NCBI GenBank assembly: GCA_017431405.1
Contig: JAFRLB010000055.1
Location: 1 to 64,000 of the forward strand
Length of the DNA: 64,000 nt
Reading direction: 5' to 3'
Source: Erysipelotrichaceae bacterium
GTDB taxonomy: Bacteria; Bacillota_I; Bacilli_A; Erysipelotrichales; Erysipelotrichaceae
Position numbers and translations under genes: made by a program. Position 1 is the stretch's first letter, and the number at the start of each line of letters is the position of its first letter. The notes below the pieces were generated by a model. The model ran no database searches, had not been told where the DNA came from, and worked only from the letters and a program-made list of their open reading frames with translations. Below, piece after piece: positions 44,401 through 53,882 of this stretch.

Positions 44401-45156
44401 TCAATAGATCAGCTTTATGTTGTTATTCTCAAAGAAGCTGACAAACTTCTCGTCAGGGCATCTGTCAGTAATGATGCCGTCGATCTTTGAAAAGTCTGCG
44501 AAACGGTTATAGGCTATTACATCAAACTTGGAATGATCAGCTACGATGTAATTTACGGCACTGTGACTCATGACGGCTGCCTTTATGGCTCCCTCATTAA
44601 GTACTGTGTTTGTCAGATTACGGGAAACTGAGATACCAACCGTAGAGATGAAAGCCTTATTACAGTTATAGGTATATAAGGATGTATCCATTAAGAATGA
44701 GCCGGTGTTGTGATCAATTACACCACCAACGCCAATTCCTACGATATTGTTCATTCCTCTGATTTCCTGAAGAACATCAATTGAATGAGATATTACGGTA
44801 ACATTCTTTAAATACTGCATATAATGAAGCATGCGGTAGGCAGTTGAGCCGGAATCGATGAATATTACATCGCCATCCTGGACCATGCCTGCAGCAAGTC
44901 TGCCAACATACTCCTTTTCTTCATTGTTGGCGGTCGAACGTTCCTTCATAGAAGAAACGGAACTTATGGATTCTCTGGTTTCATTGAAAACCACGCCACC
45001 ATAGACCTTTGAAACGACACCCTGTTCCTCAAGCTTATTGAGATCACGTCTTAAGGTCTGAATTGATACGTTAAACTTCTGGAGAAGTTCTTCATTCTTA
45101 ACTGTTTTCTTTTCACGGATATACGAAAGCATATCTTTCTGTCTGTTGTATTTCAT
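44401..45156 (-). CDS. DeoR-family sugar regulator
   Basis: 251 residues from ATG 45156. N-terminal HTH VKNEELLQKFNVSIQTLRRDLNKLEEQGVVSKVYGG (about residues 18-53), then the DeoR sensor domain with VIFIDSGSTAYRML and ADHSKFDV. DeoR proteins respond to sugar phosphates; here the effector should be an intermediate of the flanking sugar pathway. Its promoter (TTGATT, 17 bases, TATAAT) overlaps the shared 13-bp motif, which suggests autoregulation. Confidence 0.9.
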   Translation of the reverse strand: MKYNRQKDMLSYIREKKTVKNEELLQKFNVSIQTLRRDLNKLEEQGVVSKVYGGVVFNETRESISSVSSMKERSTANNEEKEYVGRLAAGMVQDGDVIFIDSGSTAYRMLHYMQYLKNVTVISHSIDVLQEIRGMNNIVGIGVGGVIDHNTGSFLMDTSLYTYNCNKAFISTVGISVSRNLTNTVLNEGAIKAAVMSHSAVNYIVADHSKFDVIAYNRFADFSKIDGIITDRCPDEKFVSFFENNNIKLIY

Positions 45157-45175
45157 ATATGGATCACCCAAATCA

Positions 45176-45206
45176 ATTATAAAGAGTTAACAAAATTTAA
45201 TCAAAT
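45176..45206 (-). promoter_or_regulatory. deoR promoter overlapped by operator copy 2
   Basis: TTGATT (45204-45199) and TATAAT (45181-45176), 17-base spacer. The 13-mer AATTTAATCAAAT (45194-45206) covers the -35 and lies 14 bases before the transaldolase start on the other strand. Confidence 0.6.
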
Positions 45207-45220
45207 ACAAAGGAGAAATT

Positions 45221-46273
45221 ATGAGCAAATTAGCAGAAATGACCAAAACTTACCCACAAACAGAACTGTGGAATGACTCTTGTTCTTATAAGGAACTGTC
45301 TTATTCAGTTGAAAGAGGCGCTACCGGTGCTACAACCAACCCGGTTATCGTCTTTAACGTATTAAAGAAAGAACTTCCTGAATGGGAAGACACAATCAGA
45401 AAGCTGGTTGATGAAAATCCTGAATGCACGGAAGACGAACTTGCCTGGATGGTAATCAAGGCATTGGGTGCTAACGCTTCTAAATTATTATTAGATAAGT
45501 ACAAGGCTTCAAACGGTCAGTTAGGCAGAATCTCATTCCAGACTAATGCCAAGTTCTATCAGAACTGTGAAAAGATGGTTGAACAGGCCTGTGACTTAGC
45601 CGCAACTGTTGAAAACTCACAGATCAAGGTTCCTGCTTCAAAGGCCGGCATCAAAGCCATTGAAGAGCTGACATACAGAGGTGTTTCTGTTAATGCGACT
45701 GTATCATTTACCGTTGCCCAGGCCTTAGCCGTAGCTGAAGCTGTTGAAAGAGGCTTGAAGAGAAGAAGTGAAGAAGGTCTTGATTCTTCAACAATGCATC
45801 CAGTATGCACGATCATGGTTGGCAGAGTTGATGACTATCTGAAGAACTTCTATGGTGCTACAGATACACTAGTTTCAAGTGAAGCTTATGAACTGGCTGG
45901 CGTAGCCGTAATGAAGAAAGCTTACAAGTTATACAAGGAAAGAGGCTACCGCACAAAGTTATTAGTAGCTGCCTTCCGTAACCGTCATCATTTCGAAGAA
46001 TTCCTTGGTGGAGACATCATTCTGACTATTCCTTATGGCTGGCAGAAGAAATATGATTCTTCAACCGTAGAAATGAACGATAACATGTCAAAGGACGTTG
46101 ATGAAGCAATCATCAATGAATTACTGACCCTGGAAGAATTCAGAAAGGCCTATGATGAACACTTCCCTGTTGAACAGTTCCAGTACTATGGCGCCTTCAA
46201 GGCAACCATTAACCAGTTCTTAAACGGTTATGACGGCTTAGTACAGTTATTAAGAAAGTACATGGTGAAATAA
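45221..46273 (+). CDS. Transaldolase-family protein
   Basis: 350 residues. A (beta/alpha)8 transaldolase with ELWNDSC, TGATTNPVIVFNVLK, the Schiff-base Lys in SQIKVPASKAGI (about residue 138) and VSVNATVSFTVAQALAVAEAV. It is longer than TalC-type enzymes and belongs to the TalA/B-like side. It should transfer a dihydroxyacetone unit between a ketose and an aldose phosphate. Divergent from deoR and directly followed (no gap) by an alcohol dehydrogenase gene. Confidence 0.85.
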   Translation: MSKLAEMTKTYPQTELWNDSCSYKELSYSVERGATGATTNPVIVFNVLKKELPEWEDTIRKLVDENPECTEDELAWMVIKALGANASKLLLDKYKASNGQLGRISFQTNAKFYQNCEKMVEQACDLAATVENSQIKVPASKAGIKAIEELTYRGVSVNATVSFTVAQALAVAEAVERGLKRRSEEGLDSSTMHPVCTIMVGRVDDYLKNFYGATDTLVSSEAYELAGVAVMKKAYKLYKERGYRTKLLVAAFRNRHHFEEFLGGDIILTIPYGWQKKYDSSTVEMNDNMSKDVDEAIINELLTLEEFRKAYDEHFPVEQFQYYGAFKATINQFLNGYDGLVQLLRKYMVK

Positions 46274-47425
46274 ATGGCTAACACGTTCTTAACACCTAAA
46301 ACCATTGTTTCAGGCAATAACGCTTTAGATGCCGCAAGCTCACAGTTAAGCAGCTTCGGTAAGAAGGCCTTCGTTGTTACTGATGCAACAATGGTTAAAT
46401 TAGGCAACGCCGATTCATTATTAAAGGTTCTCGATAAGGAAGGAATTGAATATTCAGTATTCCCTGAAGTCAACTTTGAACCTAATGACCTTATCGTAAA
46501 GCAGGGCGCTGAAGCTTATAAGGCTTCAGGCTGTGATTTCCTAATCGCCTTAGGCGGCGGCTCACCAATTGACACAGCCAAGGCAATTTCGATCCTGTTA
46601 GCTTCTGACGCTGCTTTGTCTTCTTACATGGGTAAGATCATTGACATTGCCAGACCTGGTTTAGTAGCCATCCCGACAACAGCCGGAACCGGTTCTGAAG
46701 CTACCAAGTTTACGATCATCAACGATACTGAAACAAAGGTTAAGATGTTACTTACCGGACCATGCCTGATTCCTGATCTGGCAATAATCGATCCGATGTT
46801 TACCATCAGTGCTCCTAAGTCAGTTACTGCTCATACGGGCATCGATGCATTATGCCATGCCTTGGAATCATATACTTCCAGAAAGGCTCAGCCATTATCT
46901 GACACCTTTGCCTTAAGTGCCATCAAGAGAATCTTCGGCAACTTGAGAACCTGTTATAACGAAGGAAACAATACTGAAGCCAGAATTCAGATGTCATTAG
47001 CTGCACTTGAAGCCGGCATTTCCTTCAATAACTCTTCAGTTACAATTGTTCACGGCATGTCCAGACCAATGGGCGCCTTATTCCATGTGCCTCATGGCTT
47101 AAGCAATGCCATGTTGCTTAAGGAATGCATGGACTTCGCAGTCAAGGGAGCTTATGACAGATTCGCTGATGTATCAAGATATCTTGGTTTATCAGACAGC
47201 ACTGATGATAAGGAAGCCGCTGAACTCTTCCTTAAGGAATTAAGCTCACTGTTAAGCGACCTGCATGTTCCGACAATGTCTGAATATGGCATCGATAAGG
47301 AAGAATACTTCAATAACATTGATAAGATGGCTCACGATGCCTTCGCATCAGGTTCTCCTTCCAATACCATCAGAGAAACATCTGTTGAGGACATGAAGGA
47401 ATTATACAAACAGATTTACAGGTAA
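46274..47425 (+). CDS. Iron-containing alcohol dehydrogenase
   Basis: 383 residues of the 1,3-propanediol/lactaldehyde-type family: LGGGSPIDTAKAISIL (NAD loop, about 95-110), TTAGTGSEATKF, and the iron ligands in HTGIDALCHALESYTS and VHGMSRPMGALFHVPHGLSNAM. It starts one base after the transaldolase stop, so the two act together; the dehydrogenase probably reduces the short aldehyde that the transaldolase releases. Confidence 0.92.
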   Translation: MANTFLTPKTIVSGNNALDAASSQLSSFGKKAFVVTDATMVKLGNADSLLKVLDKEGIEYSVFPEVNFEPNDLIVKQGAEAYKASGCDFLIALGGGSPIDTAKAISILLASDAALSSYMGKIIDIARPGLVAIPTTAGTGSEATKFTIINDTETKVKMLLTGPCLIPDLAIIDPMFTISAPKSVTAHTGIDALCHALESYTSRKAQPLSDTFALSAIKRIFGNLRTCYNEGNNTEARIQMSLAALEAGISFNNSSVTIVHGMSRPMGALFHVPHGLSNAMLLKECMDFAVKGAYDRFADVSRYLGLSDSTDDKEAAELFLKELSSLLSDLHVPTMSEYGIDKEEYFNNIDKMAHDAFASGSPSNTIRETSVEDMKELYKQIYR

Positions 47426-47451
47426 CATTATTAAACAATGTTACCTTTTTT
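47420..47451 (+). terminator. Terminator of the transaldolase-dehydrogenase operon
   Basis: AGGTAACATT and AATGTTACCT around a 7-base loop, then six T. Confidence 0.9.
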
Positions 47452-47486
47452 CCTTTATAATAGTAGTAATTCAAAGGAGTTTAGCT

Positions 47487-48158
47487 ATGTATACACTATT
47501 CAATGCAACAACTGAAAACTCAAACATGTCATTACTGTTTTATGTAATATTCGGCTTCATGGCCTTAATGTTCTTATTCAGAGCAGCCTTAGGCTATAAG
47601 CGTTATAAGAATTCAATCTACCCGCACATCTATGATAACTATCTGATAGATTACTTCTATAAGGTCAACGTATTCAGAGACGGTTCAAAATCAGGCATGT
47701 TGAAGAAGCTGGTTGGCTATCACCGCTTAAACTATGCCAATATCACAAACACTGAAGGAAAGCTGGTTACTCAGATCATCACACTCATTCATACCAAAGG
47801 CATTCTTTCCATCGCTTACCTGACTTCTGAAGGCAAGTACAGCGGCAGCGATAATGGTAACTGGTATATTAAGAGAAATGAAGCTGACGGTGAAAAGAAG
47901 TTCAAGATTGAAAACCCGACAATATATCTGAAGGAATACAATCTGCATTTGTCCCAGGCTCTTGAGAACAGGAAGACTCAAAGCCTCATAGCTGTTCCTG
48001 ATAATACCGACATTACAAACCTGCATCCTACCTGCAAGGTAATCAAATATTCAGAATTGCCTGAAGCCTTCAAGGAAGCCGATTGCGGCTATGGTCTCAA
48101 CGATGCTGAAATCGATGAGATCTATGAAAAGCTCGGTGGAAAAGTAGATCACAAGTAG
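47487..48158 (+). CDS. Membrane-anchored NERD-like protein
   Basis: 223 residues: one N-terminal membrane helix (about 16-36) and a cytoplasmic domain in which LIHTKGILSIAYLTSEGKYSG and NWYIKR resemble the core of the NERD (nuclease-related) domain. The usual GxxxIExK nuclease core reads GILSIAYLT, so the catalytic residues appear lost. Own promoter (TATAAT 47456-47461), AAAGGAG ribosome site and terminator. Function unknown; family call is tentative. Confidence 0.65.
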   Translation: MYTLFNATTENSNMSLLFYVIFGFMALMFLFRAALGYKRYKNSIYPHIYDNYLIDYFYKVNVFRDGSKSGMLKKLVGYHRLNYANITNTEGKLVTQIITLIHTKGILSIAYLTSEGKYSGSDNGNWYIKRNEADGEKKFKIENPTIYLKEYNLHLSQALENRKTQSLIAVPDNTDITNLHPTCKVIKYSELPEAFKEADCGYGLNDAEIDEIYEKLGGKVDHK

Positions 48159-48175
48159 TAACTTAATTAACAGAG

Positions 48176-48199
48176 CACTGCCCATTTGGGCAGTGTTTT
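48176..48199 (+). terminator. Terminator after the NERD-like gene
   Basis: CACTGCCC and GGGCAGTG around ATTT, followed by four T. Confidence 0.85.
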
Positions 48200-48362
48200 C
48201 ATATGCATCAGACATGGTGATATTACTTCATTTCATCCGTTATTTCCCGGGTAATATAACGTTTTACTGTTAAAAAAATCATTATATTTTAACCAAATGG
48301 CCTTTTTATATATCAATTTTTATTCTTTTATATTTTTTTATAATTTTTAAGGGCTTATTTAA

Positions 48363-48391
48363 TTAACTATTTATTTAAAACGTGATAAAAT
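48363..48391 (+). promoter_or_regulatory. pckA promoter
   Basis: TTAACT (48363-48368), 17-base spacer, TAAAAT (48386-48391) with an upstream TG (extended -10). GGAGG precedes ATG 48424. The AT-rich 130 bases upstream carry an interrupted CGTTAT/ATAACG inverted repeat (about 48239-48262) around CCCGGG that may be an operator. Confidence 0.6.
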
Positions 48392-48423
48392 GGCTTTGAT
48401 TTTGGATTTTTGGAGGTAAGAAA

Positions 48424-50028
48424 ATGAGTACTATTGATTTAAGCAAGTATGGTGTTAAAGAAACTACCGAAATCATATACAATCCATCATATGAAACATT
48501 GTTTGAAGAAGAAACAAAACCTGAATTAGAAGGTTATGAAAAGGGTACTGTTACAGAGTTAAACGCAGTTAACGTCATGACCGGTATTTATACAGGCAGA
48601 TCTCCTAAGGACAAGTACATTGTCATGGATGAGAATTCAAAGGACACTGTCTGGTGGACCAGCAAGGAATATCCAAATGACAACCACCCAATGAGCGAAG
48701 AAACATGGAAGGTTGTTAAGGAAAAGGCCTTAAAACAGTTAAGCGGTAAGAGACTGTTCGTAGTAGACGGTTTCTGCGGCGCTAACAAGGATACCAGAAT
48801 GGCTGTCAGATTCATCATGGAAGTTGCATGGCAGGCTCACTTCGTACGCAACATGTTCATTAAGCCAACCGCTGAAGAACAGGCAAACTTTGAACCTGAC
48901 TTCGTAGTATACTGCGCTTCTAAGGCAAAGGTTGACAACTTCGAAGAATTAGGTCTGAATTCAGCAACATGCATCGCTTTCAACATCTCAAGCAAGGAAC
49001 AGGTAATCTTAAATACCTGGTATGGCGGCGAAATGAAGAAGGGCATGTTCTCAATGATGAACTACTATCTGCCATTAAAGGGCATCGCCAGCATGCACTG
49101 CAGTGCCAATACTGACATGAATAAGGAACACACTGCAATCTTCTTCGGTTTATCAGGAACTGGTAAGACAACCTTATCAACTGATCCTAAGAGATTATTA
49201 ATCGGTGATGATGAACACGGTTGGGATGACAACGGTGTATTCAACCTGGAAGGCGGCTGTTATGCCAAGGTAATCAACCTTGATAAGGAAGCTGAACCAG
49301 ATATTTACAATGCCATCAGAAGAGATGCATTATTGGAAAACGTTACCGTAAGAGAAGACGGTTCATTGGATTTCGCTGATAAGAGCGTTACCGAAAATAC
49401 CCGTGTATCTTACCCAATCAACCACATTGAAAAGATCGTTACTCCTGTATCAAGCGGTCCGGCTGCTGAAAACGTAATCTTCTTATCAGCAGATGCATTT
49501 GGTGTATTACCACCTGTATCAATCCTGACTCCTGAACAGACAAAGTATTACTTCTTAAGCGGCTTCACAGCTAAGTTAGCCGGTACAGAAAGAGGCATTA
49601 CTGAACCTACACCAACATTCAGTGCCTGCTTCGGTCAGCCATTCCTGGAATTACATCCAACTAAGTACGCTGAAGAACTGGTTAAGAAGATGGAAAAGAA
49701 CGGTGCCAAGGCTTACCTGATCAACACAGGCTGGAACGGCACAGGCAAGAGAATCTCAATCAAGGATACCAGAGGAATCGTTGATGCCGTATTATCAGGT
49801 GCCATCAACAAGTGTGAAACAAAGGTCATCCCATTCTTCAACTTTGAAGTACCTGTTGAATTAGAAGGCGTAGCTACCGAAATTCTTGATCCAAGAGACA
49901 CATACGCAAACGCCGAAGAATGGAACACAAAGGCCAAGGATCTGGCAGAAAGATTCATTAAGAATTTCCACAAGTATGAAACAAATGAAGCTGGCAAGGC
50001 TTTAGTAGCTGCCGGCCCACAGTTATAA
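48424..50028 (+). CDS. pckA: Phosphoenolpyruvate carboxykinase (ATP)
   Basis: 534 residues. Kinase loop [13 protein letters not shown] (about 242-254), metal-binding [24 protein letters not shown] and [17 protein letters not shown] are all intact. In fermenters the enzyme usually runs toward oxaloacetate: PEP + CO2 + ADP to oxaloacetate + ATP. It is followed after 15 bases by the oxaloacetate decarboxylase genes, which argues for a shared route. Confidence 0.97.
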   Translation: MSTIDLSKYGVKETTEIIYNPSYETLFEEETKPELEGYEKGTVTELNAVNVMTGIYTGRSPKDKYIVMDENSKDTVWWTSKEYPNDNHPMSEETWKVVKEKALKQLSGKRLFVVDGFCGANKDTRMAVRFIMEVAWQAHFVRNMFIKPTAEEQANFEPDFVVYCASKAKVDNFEELGLNSATCIAFNISSKEQVILNTWYGGEMKKGMFSMMNYYLPLKGIASMHCSANTDMNKEHTAIFFGLSGTGKTTLSTDPKRLLIGDDEHGWDDNGVFNLEGGCYAKVINLDKEAEPDIYNAIRRDALLENVTVREDGSLDFADKSVTENTRVSYPINHIEKIVTPVSSGPAAENVIFLSADAFGVLPPVSILTPEQTKYYFLSGFTAKLAGTERGITEPTPTFSACFGQPFLELHPTKYAEELVKKMEKNGAKAYLINTGWNGTGKRISIKDTRGIVDAVLSGAINKCETKVIPFFNFEVPVELEGVATEILDPRDTYANAEEWNTKAKDLAERFIKNFHKYETNEAGKALVAAGPQL

Positions 50029-50043
50029 AAAATAAGAGGTTTT

Positions 50044-51417
50044 ATGGTTAAATTAGTTGAAACTTCTCTCCGTGACGGTCATCAGTCGCTGTTTGCGACC
50101 CGTATGACTACGGAAGAGGTTGTGAAACTGGCTAAGATCTATGACAATGCCGGTTTCTATGCCCTGGAAGTCTGGGGTGGAGCAACCTTTGACTCAGCCA
50201 TGCGTTTCTTAAACGAAGACCCATGGGAGAGATTAAGAGCAGATAGAAAAGCATGTCCTAAGACAAAACAGCAGATGCTGTTCAGAGGACAGAACATTCT
50301 GGGTTACCGTCATTATTCTGATGACGTTGTCGACATGTTTGTTAAGAAATCAATTGAAAACGGCATCGACATCATCCGTGTATTTGACGCCTTAAACGAC
50401 ATCCGTAACCTGCGTCAGGCTGTTGAATCAACCAAGAAATACGGCGGTGAATGTCAGATTGCCTTATCTTACACTACATCACCGGTTCATACCATTAACT
50501 ACTATGTATCCCTGGCTAAGGAAGTTCAGCAGTTAGGCGCTGACTCATTATGCATCAAGGACATGGCTGGTGTATTGGTACCGGAAGATGCTACTAAACT
50601 GATAAAGGCCATCAAGAAGGAAATCAGCATTCCACTGGAACTGCATTCCCATTGTACGGCCGGTGTCTGTGAAATGACCTACATGGCTGCCATCAAGGCC
50701 GGCGTTGACATTGTTGATACATCAGTATCACCATTATCAAACGGTACAGCTCAGCCATCAACTCAGGCATTATGCACAGCTTTAAAGGGAACTAAGTTTG
50801 ATCCACAGATCAACTTGTCTGTAATTCATGAAGCAGAACCAATCGTTACTGACATCGTCAACAAGTACGTTAAGAACGGACTGTTAAATCCTAAGTCATT
50901 ACAGATCAACCCTAACATTCTGACTTACCAGGTACCTGGCGGAATGTTAAGTAACATGATCAAGCAACTTACTGATCAGAACGCAATGGACCGCTATGAA
51001 GAAGTATTAAGAGAGATCCCTGCCGTTCGTAAGGATCTTGGTTATCCGCCATTAGTAACTCCTATGAGCCAGATGGTTGGTACTCAGGCAGTATTGAACG
51101 TATTAAACGGTGAAAGATACAAGATGGTTCTTAAGGAAGTTAAGGACTACCTGCATGGTCATTACGGTAAGAGCCCTGCTCCTGTAAATGAGGAAGTCAG
51201 AAAGAAGATCATCGGTGATGATGAAATCATTACCTGCCGTCCGGCTGACTTACTGGAACCTGAGTTTGAAAAGCTTAAGGAACAGTATAAGGATCTGGCC
51301 AGAAGTGATGAAGACGTTCTGTCACTGGCATTATTCGAATCTGTCGCAACAGCTTTCCTGAAGAAGAAATATCAGGAAGACACTGTTGAAACAGAAGAAT
51401 TCGAAATGTTCATTTAA
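50044..51417 (+). CDS. oadA: Oxaloacetate decarboxylase alpha subunit (carboxyltransferase, no biotin domain)
   Basis: 457 residues: SLRDGHQSLFATRM, RVFDALNDIRN, the carboxylated Lys in LCIKDMAGVL (about residue 178) and the metal His pair in ELHSHCTAG. The sequence ends after the PYC_OADA domain, and the biotin carrier is a separate gene downstream. It transfers CO2 from oxaloacetate to biotin, leaving pyruvate. Pyruvate carboxylase subunit B is excluded by the membrane subunits alongside. Confidence 0.93.
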   Translation: MVKLVETSLRDGHQSLFATRMTTEEVVKLAKIYDNAGFYALEVWGGATFDSAMRFLNEDPWERLRADRKACPKTKQQMLFRGQNILGYRHYSDDVVDMFVKKSIENGIDIIRVFDALNDIRNLRQAVESTKKYGGECQIALSYTTSPVHTINYYVSLAKEVQQLGADSLCIKDMAGVLVPEDATKLIKAIKKEISIPLELHSHCTAGVCEMTYMAAIKAGVDIVDTSVSPLSNGTAQPSTQALCTALKGTKFDPQINLSVIHEAEPIVTDIVNKYVKNGLLNPKSLQINPNILTYQVPGGMLSNMIKQLTDQNAMDRYEEVLREIPAVRKDLGYPPLVTPMSQMVGTQAVLNVLNGERYKMVLKEVKDYLHGHYGKSPAPVNEEVRKKIIGDDEIITCRPADLLEPEFEKLKEQYKDLARSDEDVLSLALFESVATAFLKKKYQEDTVETEEFEMFI

Positions 51418-51428
51418 GGAGGCTGACC

Positions 51429-51698
51429 ATGGAATTATTAGCAAGATATTCAGGCATTACAGCCATCATCGTATATCTGTTCATCTTCTGGGTTTACTTA
51501 CAGATCAAAAAGAACAGAAAGCCAAGCGTTGAAGCTGAAGAACCAGCTGTTAAGTCTGCACCGGTTGTTGCTGAGGAAAGATATCCTCTGGACATCAACG
51601 ATGAAGACGCAACAGTCGCAGCTTTGATCGCAAGTATTGAATACAGACAGGAAAAAGGAACTGACGTAAGAGTATTATCAGTTAGAGAGGTAAGATAA
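51429..51698 (+). CDS. OadG-like gamma subunit of the Na+ pump
   Basis: 89 residues: one N-terminal membrane helix (about 8-25), a charged Glu/Ala/Pro/Val linker and a small C-terminal domain (INDEDATVAALIASIEYRQEKG). This is the architecture of gamma subunits that hold alpha to the membrane beta subunit. Its stop overlaps the biotin carrier start by one base. Confidence 0.82.
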   Translation: MELLARYSGITAIIVYLFIFWVYLQIKKNRKPSVEAEEPAVKSAPVVAEERYPLDINDEDATVAALIASIEYRQEKGTDVRVLSVREVR

Positions 51699-52039
51699 TG
51701 AAGGTATATAAGGTTAAGGTAAACGGCCGTGTATTTGAAGTAGAAGTTGAAGCCGTTGACGAAAAAGCAGGTCATATTGAAACTGCAGAAAAGAAAGAAG
51801 AACCTGTTAAGGAAGTTAAGGCTACAGGATCTGAAATTCTGGCTCCTATCGCCGGCAAGGTTACTGACATCAAGGTAAGTGTTGGTGATGTTGTTAAGGA
51901 AGGCCAGACTGTAATGATCATTGAAGCCATGAAGCTGGAAAACGAGATCCAGTCAGCTTATGCAGGTACTGTTAAGCAGATTCTGGTCAAGAGCGGTGAT
52001 GATGTCAGAAATAAGGACGTCCTCATTGTCTTAGGCTAA
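51698..52039 (+). CDS. Biotin carboxyl carrier protein of the decarboxylase
   Basis: 113 residues: an N-terminal strand region, a Glu/Lys linker, and a biotinyl domain with EAMKLEN; the biotinylated Lys is residue 79. It shuttles carboxyl groups between the alpha subunit and the beta subunit in the membrane. The biotin ligase that would modify it is the next gene, one base away. Confidence 0.93.
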   Translation: MKVYKVKVNGRVFEVEVEAVDEKAGHIETAEKKEEPVKEVKATGSEILAPIAGKVTDIKVSVGDVVKEGQTVMIIEAMKLENEIQSAYAGTVKQILVKSGDDVRNKDVLIVLG

Positions 52040-52040
52040 G

Positions 52041-52742
52041 ATGAAGGAAATACATTTCAGAGAAATTGATTCCACAAATACCTACCTTAAGGAAAACTAT
52101 GCATCAGTAAGTGATCTGACAATTGTCAGCGCTGACTATCAGAGTTCCGGCAAGGGCAGAAACCAACGTGTATGGGACAGTAAGCCTGGCGAGAACCTGT
52201 TGTTCTCCCTGCTTATTAAGGACAGTGACTATTTCCCTTTATACAAGGCAATTTCCATTGTTTCAGCCTATTCGGTAATGAAGACACTGAATGAATATGG
52301 AATTGAAGATACCATGATCAAGTGGCCTAATGATATATATGTCAGAGGGCAGAAGATCTGCGGCATCTTACTTGAGTCCGTTAGCCGAAATGAAATTGAA
52401 TGTCTTATCATCGGCATCGGCATAAATGTTAATCAGCAGGCATTCGGTACTGATTACATTCATCCGCCTGTTTCCATGAGAAACATTCTTAATAAGGAAA
52501 CAGACATGAATGAATTCAAGGTTACCTGTTTCTCAAATCTGTTATCAGATCTTGAGAAATTGAAAGACGGATATGATTATTATCCGGAAATCAGCAGATA
52601 TGATTATCTGAGAGGTCAGAAAGTCTTCCATGAAGGTAAGGAATATACAGTTGAGGGAATCAACGAAGACTATACATTAAAACTGTCCCATGACGGGCAG
52701 GAAAGAAATGTTGAAGCTGGAGAAATCAGCTTTCACAGTTAA
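52041..52742 (+). CDS. birA: Biotin-[acetyl-CoA-carboxylase] ligase (no DNA-binding domain)
   Basis: 233 residues. DSTNTYLK, SSGKGRNQRVWDSKPGENLLFS (biotin and ATP loop), IKWPNDIYVRGQKICGILLES and IGIGINVN are all typical. It lacks the N-terminal HTH of bifunctional BirA, so it should be purely catalytic. Its position inside the decarboxylase operon fits local biotinylation of the carrier protein. Confidence 0.94.
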   Translation: MKEIHFREIDSTNTYLKENYASVSDLTIVSADYQSSGKGRNQRVWDSKPGENLLFSLLIKDSDYFPLYKAISIVSAYSVMKTLNEYGIEDTMIKWPNDIYVRGQKICGILLESVSRNEIECLIIGIGINVNQQAFGTDYIHPPVSMRNILNKETDMNEFKVTCFSNLLSDLEKLKDGYDYYPEISRYDYLRGQKVFHEGKEYTVEGINEDYTLKLSHDGQERNVEAGEISFHS

Positions 52743-52754
52743 CAGGAGAGTTAT

Positions 52755-53873
52755 ATGAGTTTTTTATACGAGAATTTACTGGCTCTTACCTGGCAACAGG
52801 TAACCATGTGGGTAATCGGTGGCATATTGATTTACCTGGCAATCGCCAAGGAAATGGAACCGTCACTGTTACTTCCAATCGGATTTGGAGCCATTCTGGT
52901 AAACATGCCTTTTTCCGGGGCTGTTAACCAGTTCATCAACGGAATCTTACAGGAAGGTCCATTGACATCCTTATATGAAGCAGGCATTGCCAATGAATTA
53001 TTCCCGTTACTGTTATTCATCGGTATCGGTGCAATGTGTGACTTCGGTCCATTACTGAGCAATCCGGTACTCATGATATTCGGTGCAGCCGCACAGTTCG
53101 GTATCTTCTTTACCTTCTGTATCGGTTCAATGTTCTTCCCGGTCAATGACGCTGCTTCAATCGCAACCATCGGCGCTGCCGACGGTCCGACAGCTATCGT
53201 TGTTGCTCAGGTATTAAAGTCAAATTATTTAGGACCTATCATGGTAGCCGCATACTCATACATGGCCTTAGTTCCAATCATTCAGCCTCCGGTCATCAGA
53301 TTATTAACGACCAGAAGAGAAAGAATGATCAGAATGGACTATGAACCAAAGGAAGTATCAAAGCTGACCCGTATCTTATTCCCAATCATCATTACAGTAA
53401 TCGCCGGTTTGATTTCACCTGCAGCTGTATCACTGGTTGGCTTCCTGATGTTTGGTAACTTATTAAAGGAATGTGGCGTATTAAAAGGCTTATCTGATAC
53501 AGCACAGGATGCATTAGCTAATATCATTACACTGATCCTTGGCATTACCATTGCTTCTCAGATGCAGGCAGAAAGCTTCTTAAGATTAGATACATTAATG
53601 ATTCTTGGCTTAGGCTTATTCGCCTTCATATTCGATACAGCAGGCGGCGTATTATTTGCCAAGTTCCTGAACCTCTTCTTAAAGAAGAAGGTCAACCCGA
53701 TGATTGGTGCAGCCGGTATTTCCGCCTTCCCAATGTCAGGCAGAATCATTCATAAGATGGGTCTTGAAGAAGACAATCAGAACTTCTTATTAATGCACTC
53801 AATGGGTGTTAACGTTTCAGGCCAGATTGCCAGTGTTATTGCCGGCGGTCTGATCATGAGTTTCTTCATGTAG
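52755..53873 (+). CDS. oadB: Na+-translocating decarboxylase beta subunit
   Basis: 372 residues and about nine or ten membrane helices. Na+/carboxybiotin motifs GAADGPTAIVVAQVL (about 138-152) and, near the end, GISAFPMSGRIIHKMG with NFLLMHSMGVNVSGQIASVIAGG are conserved in OadB, GcdB and MmdB. It decarboxylates carboxybiotin and exports Na+. The preceding oadA identifies the substrate as oxaloacetate. Confidence 0.95.
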   Translation: MSFLYENLLALTWQQVTMWVIGGILIYLAIAKEMEPSLLLPIGFGAILVNMPFSGAVNQFINGILQEGPLTSLYEAGIANELFPLLLFIGIGAMCDFGPLLSNPVLMIFGAAAQFGIFFTFCIGSMFFPVNDAASIATIGAADGPTAIVVAQVLKSNYLGPIMVAAYSYMALVPIIQPPVIRLLTTRRERMIRMDYEPKEVSKLTRILFPIIITVIAGLISPAAVSLVGFLMFGNLLKECGVLKGLSDTAQDALANIITLILGITIASQMQAESFLRLDTLMILGLGLFAFIFDTAGGVLFAKFLNLFLKKKVNPMIGAAGISAFPMSGRIIHKMGLEEDNQNFLLMHSMGVNVSGQIASVIAGGLIMSFFM

Positions 53874-53882
53874 GAGGTAACT

